A stretch of DNA of 42,626 bases, taken from NCBI GenBank assembly GCA_910584935.1, contig CAJUDU010000018.1, positions 1 to 42,626 of the forward strand, read 5' to 3'. Each line of letters opens with the position of its first letter. Position 1 is the stretch's first letter. The position numbers and the translations under genes were made by a program. The notes under the pieces are model-generated. The model was not told the origin of the DNA. It ran no database searches and saw nothing but the letters and a program-made list of their open reading frames with translations. Source of the stretch: an uncultured Butyricicoccus sp. (GTDB taxonomy: Bacteria; Bacillota; Clostridia; Oscillospirales; Butyricicoccaceae). Below are positions 39,185 through 42,626 of this stretch, piece after piece.

Positions 39185-40633
39185 TTATGGATTTGCAAGA
39201 TACGCTGCCAGCATCCGCCCAAGCACTGGGATACTCCCCAGCCGCCAGCGTTCATCTGGCGAATGGCACCCTTCAATATCCATGCCAAGGCACACGCATT
39301 CCATTTCTGGGTTTTTTGCAATAAAATAAGAAGGCTCCAGCCCGACATGCTGCGCTAAAATTTGCATTTCTTTTCCGGTCTGCTCATGGTACAGCGCCGC
39401 CATGCGGGATGCAAGATGATGGTTTTCAGTGTTCCATGCAGGATAACGGGTACGTACTGTGCCTGAAAAACCGCACATCCCCGCAACCAAGCTATGGCTT
39501 TGGTGCAGCGCATATTCTGCACTGGTATCCATAAAACGGATAAAAGCATCCAGGCAAAGCACATCATTTTCCAGATAGACATGACCAAGATTGGACGAAT
39601 CGCTTACACAATCCGCAAGTTTTGGGTGCATGGCATATACACCATCCGCAAAACCACCCAACAAGGTTAAAAATCCTGCCGTTACGCTCCCTGCCCAAAC
39701 CTGCGGCGGCGCATCGCAAGGGATAACCTCCAAACTTCCATTTGGATCAGTGTGCTGATGGCGTGCAAGAATATTTTGTTTCATTTCAGCAATTGCATTT
39801 TCTATAGACACTGCCGAAATAATCACGGCTGTGCATTGATATGGAATCGCATTAAATGCTTCCCCGCCGGAAAACGCCGCAATGGCAAAAGGGGTTTTGG
39901 TCTGTAAACGGCGCAGCACTTCCCCCATTAAAATAACCGCATTTGCCCGTTTTTCCCCAATATCAAAGCCAGAATGACCGCCTGTAAAGCCAGATAACTT
40001 GATTTGATATGCCTTACCCGCTGGGGAGGGCACCCATTCCACTGCGCGGGCATAATGTTCCCGCATACCGCCTGCGGAACCAACCAAAATACGGTTTAGC
40101 GCAAACCCATCAAGGTTCAGTAAAATAGATACATGGTCTACGCATTCTTTTGGGATCTCCATAGCGCCAAGAAGTCCGATTTCTTCTTGCACCGTAAAAA
40201 TAATGCGTAATGGCGGATGTGATATCCAGTTTTGTCCAAGCAGCCACAAAATTAGTGCAATGCCTGCGCCGCAATCTGCGCCAAGCGATGACCGCCCATT
40301 TGTAGAAAGCCAACCATCTTTTGTTTCTACTTGTATCGGGTTTGTCAATGGGTGAAAATCTGGGATGCCTGCTGCACACACCATATCCATATGCGCTTGA
40401 AGCGCAATCATTGGCTCATCTTCACGTCCTGCCGAAGCCGGTGCGTCTGCCCAAATATTCCATATAGCATCATGCTGCACCTGTAATCCCAGTTTTTTCA
40501 GCTGTGCCGTTAAGTATTCTGATACCGCCTGTTCATGTTTGGAACTATGTGGTATTTGACAAAGCGGCAAAAATTCAGCTAGTACACTGTCAATGATTTG
40601 CTGGTCTGTCTGCTGCATCGCATTCACTTGCAT
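39185..40633 (-). CDS. pepD: Aminoacyl-histidine dipeptidase (M20)
   Basis: A 482-residue cytoplasmic zinc peptidase that cleaves Xaa-His and other dipeptides. M20 landmarks are AHMDMV near residue 80, the SSLGADCGAGIAL run near 117, EEIGLLGA near 150 with the catalytic Glu, LLNLDG near 172 and GCHSPDERW near 460. Three starts are close: ATG 40633, GTG 40627 and ATG 40618. GTG 40627 has AGGA at a good distance and overlaps the stop of the upstream gene as GTGA, so I consider it quite likely, but I give the longest frame. It follows the Cys-rich gene with an overlap, which shows coupling. No terminator with a T run was found after it. Confidence 0.93.
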   Translation of the reverse strand: MQVNAMQQTDQQIIDSVLAEFLPLCQIPHSSKHEQAVSEYLTAQLKKLGLQVQHDAIWNIWADAPASAGREDEPMIALQAHMDMVCAAGIPDFHPLTNPIQVETKDGWLSTNGRSSLGADCGAGIALILWLLGQNWISHPPLRIIFTVQEEIGLLGAMEIPKECVDHVSILLNLDGFALNRILVGSAGGMREHYARAVEWVPSPAGKAYQIKLSGFTGGHSGFDIGEKRANAVILMGEVLRRLQTKTPFAIAAFSGGEAFNAIPYQCTAVIISAVSIENAIAEMKQNILARHQHTDPNGSLEVIPCDAPPQVWAGSVTAGFLTLLGGFADGVYAMHPKLADCVSDSSNLGHVYLENDVLCLDAFIRFMDTSAEYALHQSHSLVAGMCGFSGTVRTRYPAWNTENHHLASRMAALYHEQTGKEMQILAQHVGLEPSYFIAKNPEMECVCLGMDIEGCHSPDERWRLGSIPVLGRMLAAYLANP

Positions 40634-40950
40634 CCTGAGCAGCCTTGACAGTCATTATGTTGTTTTTCATATGCCTGAAGCGAACCTTCTGTCATATGGG
40701 ATAGCGCCGCAACACGTTCATTGACCATGTCCCACAAACACATTGGCAAATGATCCCTGTGTCCGCGATGGACAGTGACACATTCAAAACAATTCCCATG
40801 ATGTGGGCAGGCTTCCTGGCAAGGACAATGATCACCACTTTCCCGCACCTGACGTAAAAACTCCATTTTCATTTCATACGCTTCTTTTTTGAAGCCTTGA
40901 TGATCCAGCTCATTTTGCCGGATGGCTAATTCATTCCCATCAATTTTCAT
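40624..40950 (-). CDS. Cys-rich protein, function unknown
   Basis: A 108-residue soluble protein. Residues about 41-74 have a Cys/His cluster, CPCQEACPHHGNCFEC then VHRGHRDHLPMCLW, which matches a short Cys-rich domain seen in many clostridial proteins, sometimes mis-annotated as LPS biosynthesis protein. It may bind zinc or a cluster. A second group of cysteines, CQGCSGC, ends the protein. The first 35 residues are charged and helical. The ATG at 40950 follows AAAGAGAG, and an extended -10 promoter lies at 40997-41025. Its stop overlaps the probable GTG start of pepD. The function is not known. Confidence 0.82.
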   Translation of the reverse strand: MKIDGNELAIRQNELDHQGFKKEAYEMKMEFLRQVRESGDHCPCQEACPHHGNCFECVTVHRGHRDHLPMCLWDMVNERVAALSHMTEGSLQAYEKQHNDCQGCSGCK

Positions 40951-40996
40951 ACTGAAACTCTCTTTCCTGCTTTACAGCAAATCATTCTATAAATTG

Positions 40997-41025
40997 ATTA
41001 TACCACTTTTTCGCCCTATATGGCA
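40997..41025 (-). promoter_or_regulatory. Promoter of Cys-rich protein and pepD
   Basis: On the minus strand TGCCAT, 17 bases, TATAAT with TG one base ahead. Confidence 0.6.
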
Positions 41026-41088
41026 GAGGGAAATCAACAAATATCTGAAATGGATTTTGTGGAATCCTACGAAATACAGTGAAAATAC

Positions 41089-41117
41089 TTGCACACGCTA
41101 TGTATTACTGCTATAAT
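41089..41117 (+). promoter_or_regulatory. Promoter of ytrA-type gene
   Basis: TTGCAC, 17 bases, TATAAT. The right half of an inverted repeat (41101-41120) covers the -10. Confidence 0.85.
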
Positions 41118-41120
41118 ACA
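41101..41120 (+). promoter_or_regulatory. Operator 1, autoregulatory
   Basis: TGTATTA-N6-TAATACA, a perfect 7-bp inverted repeat overlapping the -10. A near-identical site recurs at 41543-41562. The neighbouring GntR-type regulator is the likely binder. Confidence 0.75.
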
Positions 41121-41146
41121 CTAAACCCGCAAAAGGAGGGGTGTCT

Positions 41147-41521
41147 ATGGTGCAGTTCCATGATCTCCGGTTTTCATCCCGCGAACCAGTTTATCAGCAG
41201 CTTGCCGCCCATGTCAAACGGCAAATCTTCCGCCGCACAGCGCAAAATGGCGACCCGCTCCCCTCTCGCCGCGATATTGCCGCAACGTTGGAAATCAATC
41301 CAAATACCGTGCAAAAAGCTTTCCGACTGATGGAGGAAGAAGGTTTTGTACGGACAAACGGCAATACTGGCAGCGTAATTTATACCAACGAGGCAATATT
41401 AACACAAATTGATACTGAATTATCCCGCGGGATTGTTGCGGCTTTTGTCAAAGAAGCCAAGGAAAACGGGTTGTCGTTTCCGCGTGTAATCGCCTTGATT
41501 AGTGAATTATGGGAATCTTGA
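41147..41521 (+). CDS. GntR-family regulator, YtrA subfamily
   Basis: A 124-residue transcription factor. Residues about 10-75 are the winged helix of the GntR type (PVYQQLAAHVKRQI, PLPSRRDIAATLEINPNTVQKAFRLMEEEGFV); the short helical C-terminal tail of about 45 residues marks the YtrA subfamily, which usually represses an ABC transporter operon. I chose the ATG at 41147, 7 bases after AGGAGG, rather than the GTG at 41141. Its promoter carries the inverted repeat at 41101-41120, so it probably represses itself, and the membrane protein gene after it carries a second copy. The inducer is unknown; antibiotics or cell-wall stress are known for relatives. Confidence 0.93.
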   Translation: MVQFHDLRFSSREPVYQQLAAHVKRQIFRRTAQNGDPLPSRRDIAATLEINPNTVQKAFRLMEEEGFVRTNGNTGSVIYTNEAILTQIDTELSRGIVAAFVKEAKENGLSFPRVIALISELWES

Positions 41522-41532
41522 GTATGTTTTTT

Positions 41533-41561
41533 TTGCCTCCAATGTACTATACGAATAATAC
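41533..41561 (+). promoter_or_regulatory. Promoter of membrane protein gene
   Basis: TTGCCT, 17 bases, TAATAC. The -10 is the right half of the second inverted repeat. Confidence 0.55.
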
Positions 41562-41562
41562 A
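41543..41562 (+). promoter_or_regulatory. Operator 2, second YtrA-type site
   Basis: TGTACTA-N6-TAATACA, identical spacing and one base change from operator 1, lying over the -10 of the membrane protein gene, 15 bases before its ATG. Confidence 0.72.
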
Positions 41563-41577
41563 CAAAGGATGATTTGA

Positions 41578-42363
41578 ATGAAGCATTATTATAAACTGAC
41601 TTGTTTTTTCCTGCGCTATTTTAAATGGCTTACTTTATTTTCTATTGCTGTTGCCGCTGTGGTACAGCTTGGTTGGCTGTGGTATATGCTTTCCACCACT
41701 GCCATTTTGCCGACTTTTCAAGGGTTTGTCAGCTCGCCATTGGAGGGAATTTTCCTTTGTTCTTTTTATATTTTGGTTTTATCATTTTTCTTTTTTATTG
41801 ATACTGCTTTCAAAAACAAACAGAAAGCACTGTATACACTATATACCCTCCCCGGTCCGCGCGCCGCTATTCCGGTTTCTATCTTTACAGCAACCGCTTT
41901 ATGTGTATTTTTGTTTCTATTTGCTCAATGTATACTGCTTTTTATTGATTTTCAGGTGTTTTCATATCAGCTTCCCAACATTGCGGAACGACTGCTGCAA
42001 TCCGGTGCAATTACGCCAGATACGACGCTTTTTGTAAATAATGATTTCTATCTTGCAGTGATCCGTTCGCAGGTTGGCAATCTGTGTTTACCGCATAGCT
42101 TGCCTGGTGTACTTTTGGTGATTAGCTTTGTTTTAGCATTTGCCACAGTTTATACCGTTCCCATTACTCGCACAGATACTTATGCTTTCGTTATTGTATT
42201 TATTATCCTGGAAGGGTATTTCTTCCGTAACTTTATGGCAAGTACACAAGAAAAAAATGAAATATTTGTCGGATTTGTCTTTTTAATATTTGCCATTTCT
42301 ATGCTTGCTACAACAATTTATTGGGCAAACCATTGCACCTGGTTTACAAAAGCAAAGAAGTGA
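41578..42363 (+). CDS. Membrane protein, YtrC/YtrD-like in context
   Basis: A 261-residue membrane protein with about six helices and long hydrophobic runs (for example FSIAVAAVVQLGWLWYML, FLCSFYILVLSFFFFID, VLLVISFVLAFATVYTV). The soluble segments are short, with a loop at about 125-165. I recognise no family motif. Since YtrA-type regulators usually control ABC transporters, it could be a permease subunit, but no ATP-binding protein is visible; it may lie past the right edge. The ATG at 41578 follows AAAGGATG. It is under operator 2 and continues into the small gene at 42398. Confidence 0.82.
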   Translation: MKHYYKLTCFFLRYFKWLTLFSIAVAAVVQLGWLWYMLSTTAILPTFQGFVSSPLEGIFLCSFYILVLSFFFFIDTAFKNKQKALYTLYTLPGPRAAIPVSIFTATALCVFLFLFAQCILLFIDFQVFSYQLPNIAERLLQSGAITPDTTLFVNNDFYLAVIRSQVGNLCLPHSLPGVLLVISFVLAFATVYTVPITRTDTYAFVIVFIILEGYFFRNFMASTQEKNEIFVGFVFLIFAISMLATTIYWANHCTWFTKAKK

Positions 42364-42397
42364 ATTCTTTTATGTATCAGAAAAGGGGGTTTTCCTT

Positions 42398-42586
42398 ATG
42401 AAATCAATCCGATTTCACCGCATTTTATTTGCTGTACTTTGTCTGATGCCAATCATTGGGTATGTGATTGCTGGAAGTTGAATGCTTCATACACCCAAAC
42501 AGGCAGCCGCAATGCTGGAAGATATCTCCGGAAAGCGCGATGTATTGGAAGACTTTGCAGCCCAGTTTGATTTAGGGAACCACTGA
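42398..42586 (+). pseudogene. Small membrane-start gene with in-frame TGA, broken
   Basis: After AAAAGGGGG, the ATG at 42398 opens a frame encoding a short basic N-terminus and one hydrophobic helix (LFAVLCLMPIIGYVIAG). It stops at TGA 42479-42481. The same frame continues from ATG 42482 for 34 codons with normal coding character (QAAAMLEDISGKRDVLEDF) and ends at 42584-42586. The two parts read as one protein split by a nonsense codon, or as two short genes with no ribosome binding site for the second. It follows the membrane protein gene by 34 bases. The last codons before the second stop look unrelated, so the 3' end may also be lost. Confidence 0.55.
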
Positions 42587-42626
42587 TTAAAGCTCCTCTC
42601 AAATCACATGCAATCGAAACATGATA

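Noticed and set aside
42479..42481. TGA read as selenocysteine
   Set aside because: The codon follows a membrane helix end and not a redox motif, and I see no SECIS-like hairpin directly after it; a nonsense mutation is simpler.
1..42626. CRISPR array
   Set aside because: No regularly spaced direct repeats were seen anywhere in the window, and no cas-like protein is encoded.

Overview
The window is chromosomal DNA of a low-to-mid GC, Gram-positive anaerobe of the class Clostridia, most like the Oscillospiraceae/Ruminococcaceae group. The signs are AGGAGG-type ribosome binding sites on nearly every gene, a consensus TTGACA-N17-TATAAT promoter, single-chain glycyl-tRNA synthetase, NfnAB electron bifurcation, S-layer homology domains, NrdR, methylglyoxal synthase and U32/DUF3656 peptidase. 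Species assignment is inference. Most genes are on the minus strand.

Layout. 1-1.7 kb: a tyrosine integrase at the edge of a mobile element lying to the left, then a 530-bp gene-free stretch holding a decayed integrase fragment, a tandem pair of Spo0A-like boxes and two hairpin terminators. 1.7-5.8 kb: a three-gene minus-strand operon (86-aa protein, alpha/beta hydrolase, SLH-DUF362 lipoprotein) divergent from a LysR regulator. 5.9-7.8 kb: glyQS, a divergent tRNA-Ala(CGC) and a candidate two-hairpin small RNA. 7.8-12.3 kb: an isolated cbiET cobalamin gene, a sodium:solute symporter with a long structured leader and a palindromic operator, and the LacI-type regulator that probably acts there. 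12.5-21.1 kb: nfnBA, a cytoplasmic-looking amidase, nrdR, a TIM-barrel isomerase, secDF and purB. 21.3-33.5 kb: a CJM1_0395/SprA-like HExxH protein, then minD-mgsA-hisS-aspS-orf58 and, upstream of it, zapA-U32-maf-mreC-mreD-mrdA, a tightly packed cell-shape operon without mreB, rodA, minC or minE. 33.7-40.9 kb: a DEAD-box helicase, a heavy-metal permease with a Fur-like box at its promoter, an ABC-F protein with one composite ATP site degenerate, DUF2752 and CpXC proteins, pepD and a Cys-rich protein. 41.1 kb to the end: a YtrA-type GntR regulator, a membrane protein under what looks like the same operator, and a broken small gene at the edge.

How it works together. Most genes are housekeeping: translation (glyQS, hisS, aspS, tRNA-Ala), secretion (secDF), purine and deoxynucleotide control (purB, nrdR), redox balance (nfnAB) and envelope elongation/division (zapA, mreCD, mrdA, minD, maf). 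Accessory modules carry the more unusual signals: the LysR/SLH-DUF362 cluster, the LacI/symporter pair, the metal permease, the asymmetric ABC-F operon and the GntR regulon with a duplicated operator. No CRISPR array, rRNA or complete insertion sequence was seen. Promoter and terminator calls were made by eye; protein family calls come from recognised motifs, not database searches.
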